A DNA stretch of 64,000 nt. It comes from Clostridia bacterium (GTDB lineage Bacteria; Bacillota; Clostridia; UBA1381; UBA9506). Where the stretch lies: positions 278,553 through 342,552 of the forward strand of contig JAFQBK010000012.1 in assembly GCA_017399695.1 (NCBI GenBank). Reading direction: 5' to 3'. Positions 8,736 to 16,941 of the stretch are shown in pieces. The translations under genes were made by a program, and so were the position numbers. The notes beneath the pieces were generated by a model that saw only the letters and a program-made list of their open reading frames with translations, was not told the DNA's origin and did not search any database. Each line of letters starts with the position of its first letter. The first letter of the stretch is position 1.

Positions 8736-10121
8736 TCAGTCAGCCGCCGAACCCTCACCGATGCGAAAGACACGCTCGGAAAGGGCTGCTTTTGCCTGTT
8801 CCTCACTTTCACCGAAATACCACATCCGAAATTCCCACGGCAGCATAATCCCGTCGGATACCAACTGCTTTTTCTCTTCAAATTCCGCTTTGCGGTCCGC
8901 AATCATGCTGTCGTCAAACTCAAACGAAATATCGTACTCGCCCTCCGGCGCAAGACCATAGAGACTGCACAGAGTATCCATCGCGGAAACAAGCTCGGAA
9001 AGCGCAATCCAAAGCGCTTTCTGCACATCGCAAATCATCGAATAGCTTCTCTGCTTGGACGCCCTGACCTCTTCTGCCGTCTTGTCCACATTGTCCACAT
9101 CCGATAGTGTGCCATAAGCAAGCCCGCAGTTGAACTCAATCTTGCGTAAGATTGAGTTCAGTCCGCGCAAAATATGCTCCTCACGAAGCGTCGGTGTCCA
9201 GTCAGAGAATAAGTCGTCTCCACCCTGCTCAATACCGAGCAAACGGTAAAGACGCTTGTCAGGAATCACCGCCTGCCCGTTTTTATCGAGACGAAATGCC
9301 ATATCCGAAACATATAGCGCACGCTCCCCACTTTCAAATTCCCATAAAAGGCGCGAGTACTGCTTGTCCGCCTCGCAAATCAACTCACCGGCTCTGGAAT
9401 AAACCGAAACCCCGAGGGGCGAGCTATCATCAACTGTGTTTGCATACGGCACCTTGAAATATCCGATGAGTAGTGTGGATACATTTTCAATCAATACCTG
9501 CGGAGATAAATGAGCCCAGGAGGAAACCTCAGAAAGCGGAATCTCCATCCCCAAAACGCCCTCTGTGTGACTTACAAACGCGCGGTTGGTGATATGATAT
9601 CCCTCGGCATCAATGAGATGTTTCTCGAGTCGCGTATAAATCTTGTCACCGGACTTTTCCTGTGCCACAAAAATTGCGCCCGTCATCTTTCCCGAGCCGT
9701 CGAACGCCGTGGGGAAAAAGCAATCCGCCTGCACCATATCGACAGAAATCCTCTTACCATCGACGTACGGCTTAAATACGAGCCCGCCTTTCGCGCATCC
9801 GTATTCAATGTATCTGCGAAGCTTATCCAATACCGGCTGATACATCTTATGCAAGAATTCCGCCCTCGCACTACCTGTGATTTCAGAACGCATTTCCACC
9901 GTCGTGAGCCTCGCCACCTCCGCCGCAATCGACGCCGGAAGATTCAGCGTTTTGACACGCTCGCTCTTCCACGGCGGCACATCATCATACATATCCGCCC
10001 ACAACTTCTGCGCCTGTCGCATTTTGGAAGATACCACTCCCTGCTCCCCCAGTGTCTGTAATGCGTTTTTCCCTTTGCTCATTTGCACCATCCTTTTCAT
10101 CCATTTTCTGAATTCAAACAT
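8736..10121 (-). CDS. Phage portal protein
   Basis: 461 residues, the usual size for SPP1 Gp6-type portals. Features seen include an N-terminal helical part (LWADMYDDVPPWKSERVKTL), the clip/stem region, YGCAKGGLVFKPYV, and a C-terminal crown with YDISFEFDDSMIADRKAE and LVSDGIMLPWEFRMWYFG, which are common in clostridial phage portals. Portals form the dodecameric ring for packaging and tail attachment. It follows the large terminase by 29 nt. The 111 nt between this gene and the scaffold carry no MuF-type minor head protein, which usually follows a Gp6-type portal. Confidence 0.82.
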   Translation of the reverse strand: MFEFRKWMKRMVQMSKGKNALQTLGEQGVVSSKMRQAQKLWADMYDDVPPWKSERVKTLNLPASIAAEVARLTTVEMRSEITGSARAEFLHKMYQPVLDKLRRYIEYGCAKGGLVFKPYVDGKRISVDMVQADCFFPTAFDGSGKMTGAIFVAQEKSGDKIYTRLEKHLIDAEGYHITNRAFVSHTEGVLGMEIPLSEVSSWAHLSPQVLIENVSTLLIGYFKVPYANTVDDSSPLGVSVYSRAGELICEADKQYSRLLWEFESGERALYVSDMAFRLDKNGQAVIPDKRLYRLLGIEQGGDDLFSDWTPTLREEHILRGLNSILRKIEFNCGLAYGTLSDVDNVDKTAEEVRASKQRSYSMICDVQKALWIALSELVSAMDTLCSLYGLAPEGEYDISFEFDDSMIADRKAEFEEKKQLVSDGIMLPWEFRMWYFGESEEQAKAALSERVFRIGEGSAAD

Positions 10122-10150
10122 CTCTTCACCCCTTATGAAACTTTCTGCAC

Positions 10151-11347
10151 TCAGCGAAACCGCCGCCGCAGAATGGTATTACAAAAATAACGAACATCAT
10201 CCATCGCGTGGTCATTGGCTTTCACCACGGTATCGTCCTCCGCTTCCTCATCCCACACATAAGAACGGAATTCTGATATGCATCCCCGGCAAGTATCGGA
10301 AAATAAGAGCTTGCCTTGCGCAAGATAAGAAAAAACCAAGCGAATCCCGTCTAAAACCTTGTTGTCTGCTTTTTTCACCGCAAAACGCCCTGCTCGTTTA
10401 ATGCAGGCAATAAAGCTTGCAGCTGAAGGGTCAATGATGACCTGACGAATCGGTAAATCTCCGGCGAGCCTTTCTAGCGCATCGTAATATTCCTCATCGG
10501 TCATCTGTCGTCGTTCTCTTCGTCCGTCATAATAAAACTCCCGAAGCCGTACCGCACGTTCCTTTTCCCAATCCACCTGCCATAAGCCCATCGAGCATGG
10601 ATTTAATGTTCCATAATCGATGGAAATGTAGTAATCCCCACCGTCAGGCGGAAATTCGCTGATAATGTGCCGACTCGGTTCGAAATTCGGATATACCAAG
10701 CCTTCTGCATTTACCCATGCACCACAGATGAATCGCTCATAAAAAACGCCGGTATATTCCTTTTTGAGATTCTCAACAAAATCAGGAGACAAAAAGGAGT
10801 TGTCATCAATCAAGAATTTCTCCACCCGCAAATCGAGTTCATCTTTTCGGTCCAGATACTTTTTCTTCAACCAATGCTCCGGCGAGTCGGGGTTCGTCGT
10901 ACCAATGAGCTTCGCCCCACGCTTAGATAGCCTCGATAAGAGCATTGCAAAAAAGCCTTGCGGAAAGAGCGTAATCTCATCGCAGTATGCGCCGAAAAGC
11001 GTCATGCCCCTGATTTTCTCCTCCGACCGCACATCAGATGCACCCTCCAAATAAATCTTTCTGCCAAAAAGTCGCGCCTCTTTGCTTGATAAGCTATATG
11101 TAAAATACTTAGAACCAGCCAGTGCCTCCAGTAAGGATAAACAATTTCGCTTTAAAGATTCCATTGTTTTTCCGCACATCATATACTGCCCGTCCCGCGG
11201 CATCTGTGAAATCCAAAGCGCCCAAAGAACTAAACTAATGAAGGTTTTCCCCGACCGTACTGAGCCCTCTAAAATGTTGAGTCGCCCCATCCCTCCGCAA
11301 AGCGAGGAAAGCAAAAAGCGACACTGCTTTTCTGAAAGCCATTGCAT
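10151..11347 (-). CDS. Phage terminase large subunit (PBSX family)
   Basis: 398 residues with all key motifs of a packaging motor. Walker A is GSVRSGKT (28-35); Walker B is LFGAYCDE (117-124) with the catalytic Glu; the coupling segment IGTTNPDSP follows. The nuclease domain has ISIDYGT (Asp 244), VIIDPSA (Asp 306) and NDHAMDDVRY (Asp 383-384), so both ATPase and RNase H-fold nuclease look intact. This argues against decay of the module. The start codon abuts the stop of the small subunit-like gene (TGA then ATG with no gap). PBSX-family terminases serve both cos/pac phages and chromosome-packaging particles such as PBSX, so the family does not settle what is packaged. Confidence 0.88.
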   Translation of the reverse strand: MQWLSEKQCRFLLSSLCGGMGRLNILEGSVRSGKTFISLVLWALWISQMPRDGQYMMCGKTMESLKRNCLSLLEALAGSKYFTYSLSSKEARLFGRKIYLEGASDVRSEEKIRGMTLFGAYCDEITLFPQGFFAMLLSRLSKRGAKLIGTTNPDSPEHWLKKKYLDRKDELDLRVEKFLIDDNSFLSPDFVENLKKEYTGVFYERFICGAWVNAEGLVYPNFEPSRHIISEFPPDGGDYYISIDYGTLNPCSMGLWQVDWEKERAVRLREFYYDGRRERRQMTDEEYYDALERLAGDLPIRQVIIDPSAASFIACIKRAGRFAVKKADNKVLDGIRLVFSYLAQGKLLFSDTCRGCISEFRSYVWDEEAEDDTVVKANDHAMDDVRYFCNTILRRRFR

Positions 11348-11848
11348 TCACTCCGGTTCCAAGGGAATTTCACTCTCTAAATGAGCCTCATCCCCCACAA
11401 CGTAAGTATTTCTATTGCTAAATATGTTATTATCCAGGCTTTCGTCTCTATTTTCATTTACCTTTCCTCCACATATCCATATTTTTTCTTTTTCATTTAT
11501 TTTACAGAGCGCTTTCACCATTTCCTCCAAAGGAATCTGCGGTTCACCACTCTCTTCTTCCAGCAAGGCTTTGACCTCTTTAAAAGCGGCAACATCCCCT
11601 TTTTCAATTGCTTTATCTAGGACCGACTGCGCCAGAAGAAGCGCGTGATTAACGTCTTTTCCCTGATACCCGTTTGCTAACAATTCCTCTTTCTTTGCAT
11701 CCTCTGCCGGCATTTTCAAAAGCTCAGCCATGTAGTCCCCCAAAGAGCGTTCATTTTTCTTTATATTTCTTTTCTTCTTCACCACTTTAGTTTTAGTTTC
11801 GAATTTATTTTTCACTTCTTTCACCACTTTTGAGTTTTTTGCCGCCAT
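11348..11848 (-). CDS. Small terminase-like protein (first gene of head-tail operon)
   Basis: 166 residues. The first 35 residues are very Lys-rich (KVVKEVKNKFETKTKVVKKK), followed by a helical segment (SLGDYMAELLKMPAEDAKK, KGDVAAFKEVKALLEEESGE) and a polar C-terminus. Position, directly before and abutting the large terminase, is that of the small terminase; AFKEVKALLEE resembles the oligomerisation region of such proteins. I see no clear helix-turn-helix for specific pac/cos binding, while the basic N-terminus could bind DNA without specificity. The ribosome site GAGGTG is well placed. It is the first gene after the SOS-type promoter, about 310 nt downstream of the expected transcript start. 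The role is inferred. Confidence 0.5.
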   Translation of the reverse strand: MAAKNSKVVKEVKNKFETKTKVVKKKRNIKKNERSLGDYMAELLKMPAEDAKKEELLANGYQGKDVNHALLLAQSVLDKAIEKGDVAAFKEVKALLEEESGEPQIPLEEMVKALCKINEKEKIWICGGKVNENRDESLDNNIFSNRNTYVVGDEAHLESEIPLEPE

Positions 11849-12024
11849 TTTTTCACCTCACTCTGCGTTTTTACAAAATTCCTGCTTATTGCAACGCAAC
11901 TTGTCATTTGCGTAATAACGCGTAATACCACGCTACCCTAGCGCCACCAAATCGCACCCGGAACAATCACACATCGTCATTGATGCTTGTCCATCCTACA
12001 TCACGTTCTGAATCCTCCATCATA

Positions 12025-12138
12025 TCAATACCATAGCATCGGTTTCACAACTTCAAGGTCACAGAATACGTCACATATGTCACACGTATCGTGTGCTATA
12101 TGATTAAAAAAATTAAACATATTACATTTACCCGCCAT
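12025..12138 (-). CDS. Possible 37-aa leader peptide, Cys-rich
   Basis: A short frame begins 6 nt past the LexA box and encodes 37 residues with four Cys (Cys 5, 19, 22, 26; core TCDICDVFC). It has no convincing ribosome binding site unless the transcript is leaderless, and no family is recognised. A further 17-codon frame with GGAGG nearby follows it. Either could be a leader peptide in the roughly 310-nt untranslated region before the small terminase gene, or chance. Kept because it falls exactly at the start of the SOS transcript. Confidence 0.15.
   Translation of the reverse strand: MAGKCNMFNFFNHIAHDTCDICDVFCDLEVVKPMLWY
12081..12095. promoter_or_regulatory. Palindromic operator copy 2
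   Basis: Perfect palindrome CACACG-TAT-CGTGTG. A near copy (13 of 15 positions in one orientation) lies in the promoter spacer at 12175-12189, with centres 94 bp apart. Such duplication suggests the binding site of a dimeric repressor; no repressor gene is in the window. Confidence 0.4.
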
Positions 12139-12143
12139 AAACA

Positions 12144-12155
12144 GAACATATGTTC
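12144..12155. promoter_or_regulatory. LexA (SOS) box
   Basis: GAACATATGTTC is a perfect 12-bp palindrome matching the Gram-positive LexA/DinR consensus GAAC-N4-GTTC. It lies about 12 bp downstream of the -10 hexamer of the minus-strand promoter, so bound LexA would cover the transcription start and block the phage module until DNA damage. Confidence 0.75.
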
Positions 12156-12167
12156 TATTGTGTTTGT

Positions 12168-12196
12168 ATTATACCACACAATACGTGTTTTGTCAA
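12168..12196 (-). promoter_or_regulatory. Consensus sigma-A promoter for the phage head-tail operon
   Basis: On the minus strand: TTGACA (12196-12191), 17-bp spacer, TATAAT (12173-12168). Both hexamers are perfect. Transcription would start near 12161 and run toward the small terminase gene at 11848. The strength of the promoter makes repression necessary; a LexA box and a palindrome in the spacer provide it. Confidence 0.8.
12175..12189. promoter_or_regulatory. Palindromic operator copy 1, inside promoter spacer
   Basis: CACACA-ATA-CGTGTT, an imperfect copy of the palindrome at 12081-12095, fills nearly the whole 17-bp spacer between -35 and -10. A protein bound here would exclude RNA polymerase directly. 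The pairing with the second site is seen in the sequence; the regulator is unknown. Confidence 0.4.
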
Positions 12197-12305
12197 GCAT
12201 TATTTTAATTTTTTGCAATTATCTTTCGCCAACATCCTTTACCACCAAATATCCGCACTCCTAAAACTCATCGCAAACCATCCTTGTGCCCGCAAATACA
12301 CACAC

Positions 12306-12344
12306 AAAAAAAGAACAGCGGCACGAATGCCTCTGCTCTTTTTT
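12306..12344 (-). terminator. Rho-independent terminator of the ribosomal operon
   Basis: Just after the rplQ stop on the minus strand: stem AGCAGAGGCA / TGCCGCTGTT with a TTCG loop and one internal mismatch, flanked by an A-run and followed by a T-run. It separates the ribosomal transcript from the phage promoter 110 bp further on. Confidence 0.85.
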
Positions 12345-12359
12345 GTATCTACTCTTAAA

Positions 12360-12704
12360 TTATACCAATTCAATAATAGCCGTTTCCGCAGCATCACCGC
12401 GTCTCGGGCCTGCTTTGATAATTCTGGTATAGCCGCCCTGGCGCTCTGCATACTTCGGAGCGATCTCTTCAAACAATTTATAGACTACTTCTTTGTCTGT
12501 AATATAAGAAAGAGCTTGGCGTCTTGAATGTAGTGTATTGGTTTTACCAAGAGTAATCATTTTGTCTGCCATGCATCTGACTTCCTTTGCACGAGCAAGC
12601 GTGGTAACGATCTTGCCGTTTTCCAAAAGGGAAGTAACCAGATTGCGAAGCATAGCAATTCTCTGGTCGGTAGGACGACCCAATTTTCTAGTTCCTGGCA
12701 TCAA
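12360..12704 (-). CDS. rplQ: 50S ribosomal protein L17
   Basis: 114 residues. The N-terminal [24 protein letters not shown] is the L17 signature. L17 binds domains of 23S rRNA near the exit-tunnel side of the large subunit. It is the last gene of the S10-spc-alpha superoperon, 40 nt after rpoA and just before the operon terminator. In many Firmicutes the ECF transporter genes, truA, rplM and rpsI follow; here a phage module follows instead, so local synteny is broken at this point. Confidence 0.95.
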   Translation of the reverse strand: MMPGTRKLGRPTDQRIAMLRNLVTSLLENGKIVTTLARAKEVRCMADKMITLGKTNTLHSRRQALSYITDKEVVYKLFEEIAPKYAERQGGYTRIIKAGPRRGDAAETAIIELV

Positions 12705-12744
12705 AAACTACCTCCTTCTTCATGAATTCCACAGGAAATCCTGT

Positions 12745-13695
12745 TTAGTCCTCTCTTTTTGCGAACGTCTGACCCAGTGCGTGGAGTTTTCCAACAACCT
12801 CTTCTAAGGACTTACGGCCGAGGTTTCTAACCTTAACCATATCGTCTTCGGTGCGGTTGGTCAAATCTTCCACTGTGTTAATGCCGGCACGCTTTAAGCA
12901 GTTGTAAGAACGAACAGAAAGGTCGAGCTCTTCGATGGTCATCTCCAAAACTTTTTCCTTCTTGCCTTCTTCCTTCTCGATCATGATTTCGGCATTCTTC
13001 GCTTCGAGCGAAAGGTCAATAAACTGCATCAAATGCTCATTAATGATTTTAGCCGCTAAACTCACAGCATCATCCGGTGAGATGGAACCGTCGGTCCAAA
13101 CTTCCAAAGTCAGCTTGTCGTAGTCAGTAATCTGACCAACACGAGTATTTTCTACAAAGTAGTTTACTCTGTGAACCGGCGTGTAGATGGAGTCAACCGG
13201 AATCACACCGATGATGTTCTGATTGATCTGCTTGTTACGCTCAGCGGAAACATAGCCGCGACCTTTCGAGAACGTAATCTCCATATACAACTTCGCATCT
13301 TTGTTAAGCGTTGCGATGTGAAGGTCCGGGTTAAAGATTTCGATGTCGGAGTCAAGCTTAATGTCTCCGGCTTTAATTTCGCCCTCGCCCTCTGCTTCAA
13401 TGTATACAACCTTCGGCGTATCACAGTGGAGCTTACAAGCAATCTGCTTAATATTCAAGATAATTTCGGTTACATCTTCTTTCACACCGGGGATGGTAGA
13501 AAACTCATGCAGCACACCGTCAATTTTAACGGAAGTAGCTGCCGCACCCGGCAGTGAGGAAAGCAGCATTCTGCGAAGGGAGTTGCCCAGCGTGGTACCG
13601 TAGCCACGCTCCAGCGGTTCTGCAACGTATTTACCATACTTTCCGCTTTCGTCAATCTCTACGCACTCTACCTTTGGTTTTTCGATTTCTAACAA
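12745..13695 (-). CDS. rpoA: DNA-directed RNA polymerase alpha subunit
   Basis: 316 residues, normal length. The N-terminal domain holds [23 protein letters not shown], the assembly region, and the C-terminal domain has [22 protein letters not shown] and [11 protein letters not shown], which contact UP elements and activators. The best start is a TTG at 13695, six nt after GGAGGG. It sits between rpsD and rplQ as in most bacteria. The C-terminal end carries the usual Lys/Glu linker before the alpha-CTD. Confidence 0.97.
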   Translation of the reverse strand: MLEIEKPKVECVEIDESGKYGKYVAEPLERGYGTTLGNSLRRMLLSSLPGAAATSVKIDGVLHEFSTIPGVKEDVTEIILNIKQIACKLHCDTPKVVYIEAEGEGEIKAGDIKLDSDIEIFNPDLHIATLNKDAKLYMEITFSKGRGYVSAERNKQINQNIIGVIPVDSIYTPVHRVNYFVENTRVGQITDYDKLTLEVWTDGSISPDDAVSLAAKIINEHLMQFIDLSLEAKNAEIMIEKEEGKKEKVLEMTIEELDLSVRSYNCLKRAGINTVEDLTNRTEDDMVKVRNLGRKSLEEVVGKLHALGQTFAKRED

Positions 13696-13812
13696 TGTAA
13701 ACCCTCCCTCTTATTCAAGTTCTTTCATGCACACAGGAAAAATTCCTTGTGCAAATCATAGGTTATGAGGGGTCTCCGTTTAGTAAAGCCTTCGTCCGTT
13801 ATGCCCCAAGGA

Positions 13813-14442
13813 TTAGTTCTTGGAGTACAACTCGACGATAAGATGCTCTTCGAGCTCCAGATCAATATCATCTCTCTGCGGAGCTGCGATAACTTTACCC
13901 TCTGCGGCATCATGATTCACATCCAGCCATTTCGGGATGATTTTGCCGCTGGTTGCCTCTAAGATTGCCTTGATCTTTTCAGAACTTCTGCTCTTTTCGC
14001 GGATAGTGATCACATCGCCTACCGAAACCAAATAGGACGGGATATCTACTTTCTTACCGTTTACTTCAAAATGACCATGCATAACAAGCTGTCTAGCTTC
14101 CGGACGGGACATACCAAAGCCCATGCGGTAAACAACGTTGTCTAATCTGCTTTCCAGAATAGTGAGCAGGTTTTCACCTGTGATACCCTGTTTCTTTTCT
14201 GCCATTTCGAAATATTTCGCAAACTGAGATTCCAAAACGCCGTAATATCTTCTTGCTTTCTGTTTTTCTCTCAGCTGCAAGCCGTACTCAGACAGCTTCT
14301 TTCTGCTCTGACCATGCATGCCCGGAGCATATTTTCTTCTGTTAATTGCACATTTATCAGAATAGCATCTTTCGCCCTTTAAGAACAGTTTCTGTCCTTC
14401 TCTACGGCAAAGTCTGCACACTGCACCTGTATAACGAGCCAT
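13813..14442 (-). CDS. rpsD: 30S ribosomal protein S4 (zinc-type)
   Basis: 209 residues. N-terminal [23 protein letters not shown] carries four Cys that fit the zinc-binding S4 type. [17 protein letters not shown] and the S4 RNA-binding domain ([22 protein letters not shown]) follow. S4 starts assembly of the 16S 5' domain. In several bacteria it also represses its own operon by binding leader RNA; a strong hairpin ahead of rpsM (15375-15412) is a possible target here. Confidence 0.97.
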   Translation of the reverse strand: MARYTGAVCRLCRREGQKLFLKGERCYSDKCAINRRKYAPGMHGQSRKKLSEYGLQLREKQKARRYYGVLESQFAKYFEMAEKKQGITGENLLTILESRLDNVVYRMGFGMSRPEARQLVMHGHFEVNGKKVDIPSYLVSVGDVITIREKSRSSEKIKAILEATSGKIIPKWLDVNHDAAEGKVIAAPQRDDIDLELEEHLIVELYSKN

Positions 14443-14501
14443 CTCGAAATTACACCTCCTTAATTAATAAAAACAAATCGAATTGCCGAAACCGGCATAA
14501 A

Positions 14502-14894
14502 TCATACTCTTCTTCTTTTCGGCGGTCTGCAGCCGTTGTGCGGGATCGGGGTAACATCTTTAATCATGCTAACCTCTAAGCCTGCTGCCTGCAGCGCACG
14601 AATAGCAGCCTCACGACCTGCACCGGGGCCCTTAACGAAAACCTCAACGGTCTTTAAGCCATGCTCCATTGCAGCTTTTGCTGCAGTTTCTGCTGCCATC
14701 TGAGCAGCAAACGGAGTGCTCTTTCTGGAACCTCTGAAGCCCAGTCCGCCGGAGCTTGCCCAGCTGATTGCGTTACCTTCAACGTCGGTAATCGTAACCA
14801 TCGTATTATTAAAAGTAGAACTAATATGAACTGCACCACGCTCAATGTTCTTCTTAACTTTTCTGCGAGTGCTTCTTTTAGCAACCTTTGCCAT
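14502..14894 (-). CDS. rpsK: 30S ribosomal protein S11
   Basis: 130 residues. Diagnostic segments are [52 protein letters not shown] and the basic C-terminus [12 protein letters not shown]11 lines the platform of the small subunit near the mRNA exit. It lies between rpsM and rpsD with ordinary spacing. Confidence 0.97.
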   Translation of the reverse strand: MAKVAKRSTRRKVKKNIERGAVHISSTFNNTMVTITDVEGNAISWASSGGLGFRGSRKSTPFAAQMAAETAAKAAMEHGLKTVEVFVKGPGAGREAAIRALQAAGLEVSMIKDVTPIPHNGCRPPKRRRV

Positions 14895-14952
14895 GGATAA
14901 TTTCCTCCTTTCGCAAATACTACTGACTCAAAATGTCCTTACTCTGCTAACC

Positions 14953-15321
14953 TTATTTCTTCTTGTTAGCAATCGTACGAGCCGGACCTTTTCTCGTTCT
15001 GGCATTTGTCTTGGTTCTCTGCCCTCTGACCGGCAGGCCCTTTCTATGTCTGATTCCACGGTAGCAGCCGATTTCCATCAAACGCTTGATGTCAAGAGCA
15101 ACATTACGTCTCAAATCGCCTTCTACGGTGTAGTCTCTATCGATAATTTCTCTTAACTTCTGAACTTCGTCCTCGGTCAGGTCCTTAACACGGGTATCCG
15201 GATTAATTCCTGCCTCGTTCAGAATTTTCTGAGAGCTGGCAAGACCGATACCATAAACGTAGGTCAAACCGATTTCTACTCTCTTTTCTCTTGGTAAGTC
15301 AACACCTGAAATTCTGGCCAT
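14953..15321 (-). CDS. rpsM: 30S ribosomal protein S13
   Basis: 122 residues from the ATG at 15321 ([19 protein letters not shown]), preceded by AGGAGG; the frame extends 66 nt upstream but that part is not S13-like. [21 protein letters not shown] and the Lys-rich tail are the usual C-terminus that contacts P-site tRNA. The 109 nt upstream, before rpmJ, contain a strong hairpin. Confidence 0.96.
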   Translation of the reverse strand: MARISGVDLPREKRVEIGLTYVYGIGLASSQKILNEAGINPDTRVKDLTEDEVQKLREIIDRDYTVEGDLRRNVALDIKRLMEIGCYRGIRHRKGLPVRGQRTKTNARTRKGPARTIANKKK

Positions 15322-15374
15322 TTCCTTGTAGCACCTCCTGTTTTGAACATGATAAAGCAAATAATATTGAAACC

Positions 15375-15412
15375 CGACAGGTCGCACTCAGAGTGCGCAG
15401 CCGCCCTGTCCG
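15375..15412 (-). promoter_or_regulatory. Strong hairpin in rpmJ-rpsM interval
   Basis: On the minus strand GACAGG pairs with CCTGTC around an inner 7-bp stem CGCACTC/GAGTGCG with a 1-nt loop and an asymmetric internal loop. No T-run follows, so it is not a terminator. Its place ahead of rpsM, with rpsD downstream, is where S4 autoregulates the alpha operon in other bacteria; binding here is speculative. Confidence 0.35.
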
Positions 15413-15430
15413 GATCTACGCAGTTTGGGA

Positions 15431-15592
<162 letters not shown>

Positions 15593-15666
15593 TTATTTAA
15601 CAAAGCGGGAAAAACCCGCATACAAGCAAATCGGAACAGAAAAAATTCTGTCAGCGAAACAATCGC

Positions 15667-15885
15667 TTATTTTGCTCTCCAAGTGATTCTACCCTTGGTC
15701 AGGTCATACGGTGAAAGCTCAATCGTAACCTTATCCCCCGGGAGAATACGAATGAAATTCATTCTAAGTTTTCCGGAAATATGTGCTAAAACCTGATGAC
15801 CGTTTTCCAGCTCTACCTGAAACATTGCGTTCGGCAGTGCCTCAAGCACGGTACCTTCCAGTTCTAATACGCCATCTTTCGCCAT
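15667..15885 (-). CDS. infA: Translation initiation factor IF-1
   Basis: 72 residues, the exact usual length, forming a single OB fold. [39 protein letters not shown] and [13 protein letters not shown] are diagnostic. IF-1 blocks the A site of the 30S subunit during initiation. The gene lies 12 nt after a KOW-domain gene and ahead of rpmJ. Confidence 0.97.
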   Translation of the reverse strand: MAKDGVLELEGTVLEALPNAMFQVELENGHQVLAHISGKLRMNFIRILPGDKVTIELSPYDLTKGRITWRAK

Positions 15886-15897
15886 ATAAAAGCCTCC

Positions 15898-16167
15898 TTA
15901 TACATTTTCATCCATCTGGCAAAGAGCACGCCTGACGAGTGGATTTGTGACAGCTTCGCCCGCCGCCAGCTTTTCACCTATCAGCGTTGCGGTCTTACCG
16001 GTCTCGGTAAGATGCTTTCTCTTTTTCCTCTTTGGTTTGTCCACTTTGCGTCGTTTGCCGTCACAGATGAGCATATACTCATCGGATTCTGCAAATACGA
16101 CCACAAAATACTTCCCTTTGTCCCTGCCTGCCTTTGAATATACAATATCACCGGCACGAAGTTCCAA
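15898..16167 (-). CDS. KOW-domain RNA-binding protein (L14e/L6e/L27e-like)
   Basis: 89 residues. The N-terminal ELRAGDIVYSKAGRDKGKYFVVV is a KOW motif like that of eukaryal/archaeal L14e and L27e; the middle is highly basic (KRRKVDKPKRKKRKHL). Proteins of this kind sit between map and infA in many Clostridia and are presumed to bind rRNA or the ribosome; no exact role is established to my knowledge. The start follows a GAGGTG site, and the gene is spaced 24 nt after map. It is not a decayed L24 or L19: length and C-terminus differ. Confidence 0.8.
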   Translation of the reverse strand: MELRAGDIVYSKAGRDKGKYFVVVFAESDEYMLICDGKRRKVDKPKRKKRKHLTETGKTATLIGEKLAAGEAVTNPLVRRALCQMDENV

Positions 16168-16191
16168 AATAACATCACCTCAAAAGAACGA

Positions 16192-16941
16192 TTAACACTT
16201 GGTAAGAATCTCCGGCCCATTGCCGGTCACCACTACGGAATTTTCGTAATGGGCAGATAGCTTACCATCCGCCGTTACCACCGTCCATCCATCGGAGAGG
16301 GTGTTAACATGATACGTACCCATATTGACCATAGGCTCTATTGCGATTGTCATGCCCGAAACTAACCTTACGCCGCGCCCCGGACTTCCGAAATTTGGAA
16401 CCTCGGGAGCTTCGTGCAGTTCTGCACCAACGCCGTGTCCGATTAGTGCACGCACAACCGAAAAACCATTAGATTCAACATACGACTGTATGCTGTGGCC
16501 GACATCACCGATGCGGTTTCCCGGCATCACCTGAGTCAGTCCTTCAAAAAAGCTCTGCTTTGTTACATCAATCAGCTTTTGCGCTTCCGGCGAAACCACA
16601 CCGACTGCAAATGTCCTTGCTGCATCCCCATGGTATCCTTCGTAGCACGCGCCGATATCGACGCTTAAAATATCGCCGTCTTTTAAGACGACCTTGCCAT
16701 TCGGAATCCCGTGTACTACCTGGCTGTTTACCGAAGTACAGATGCTGGCAGGATAGCCATTATAATCGTAAAACGAACAAGTCGCTTTGTTTTTTAAGAT
16801 GAACTCCCTTGCGATGCTGTCAAGCTCTTTCGTGGTCACTCCGGGCTTAATTAGCTCGGCTAAAACCTCAAAGGTTTCTGCCACAATCCTGCCTGCAACA
16901 CGCATTTTCTGGATTTCATTCTCTGATTTGATTCTGATCAT
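16192..16941 (-). CDS. map: Methionine aminopeptidase, type I
   Basis: 249 residues. Removes the initiator Met from nascent proteins. The metal ligands are visible in VDIGACYEGYHGDAAR (two Asp), IGHGVGAELHEAPEVPNF (His), MTIAIEPMV (Glu) and SAHYENSVVVT (Glu). VVHGIPNGKVVLKDGD is also typical. It lacks the N-terminal zinc finger of eukaryotic type I enzymes. The start overlaps the adk stop by 4 nt, so the two are translationally coupled, as often in the spc operon of Firmicutes. Confidence 0.97.
   Translation of the reverse strand: MIRIKSENEIQKMRVAGRIVAETFEVLAELIKPGVTTKELDSIAREFILKNKATCSFYDYNGYPASICTSVNSQVVHGIPNGKVVLKDGDILSVDIGACYEGYHGDAARTFAVGVVSPEAQKLIDVTKQSFFEGLTQVMPGNRIGDVGHSIQSYVESNGFSVVRALIGHGVGAELHEAPEVPNFGSPGRGVRLVSGMTIAIEPMVNMGTYHVNTLSDGWTVVTADGKLSAHYENSVVVTGNGPEILTKC

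Noticed and set aside
12058..12084. Three GTCACA repeats as a CRISPR array or iteron origin
   Set aside because: Repeats are only 6 nt, spaced 12 and 9 nt, with no spacers, cas genes or replication gene; noted only as part of the leader.
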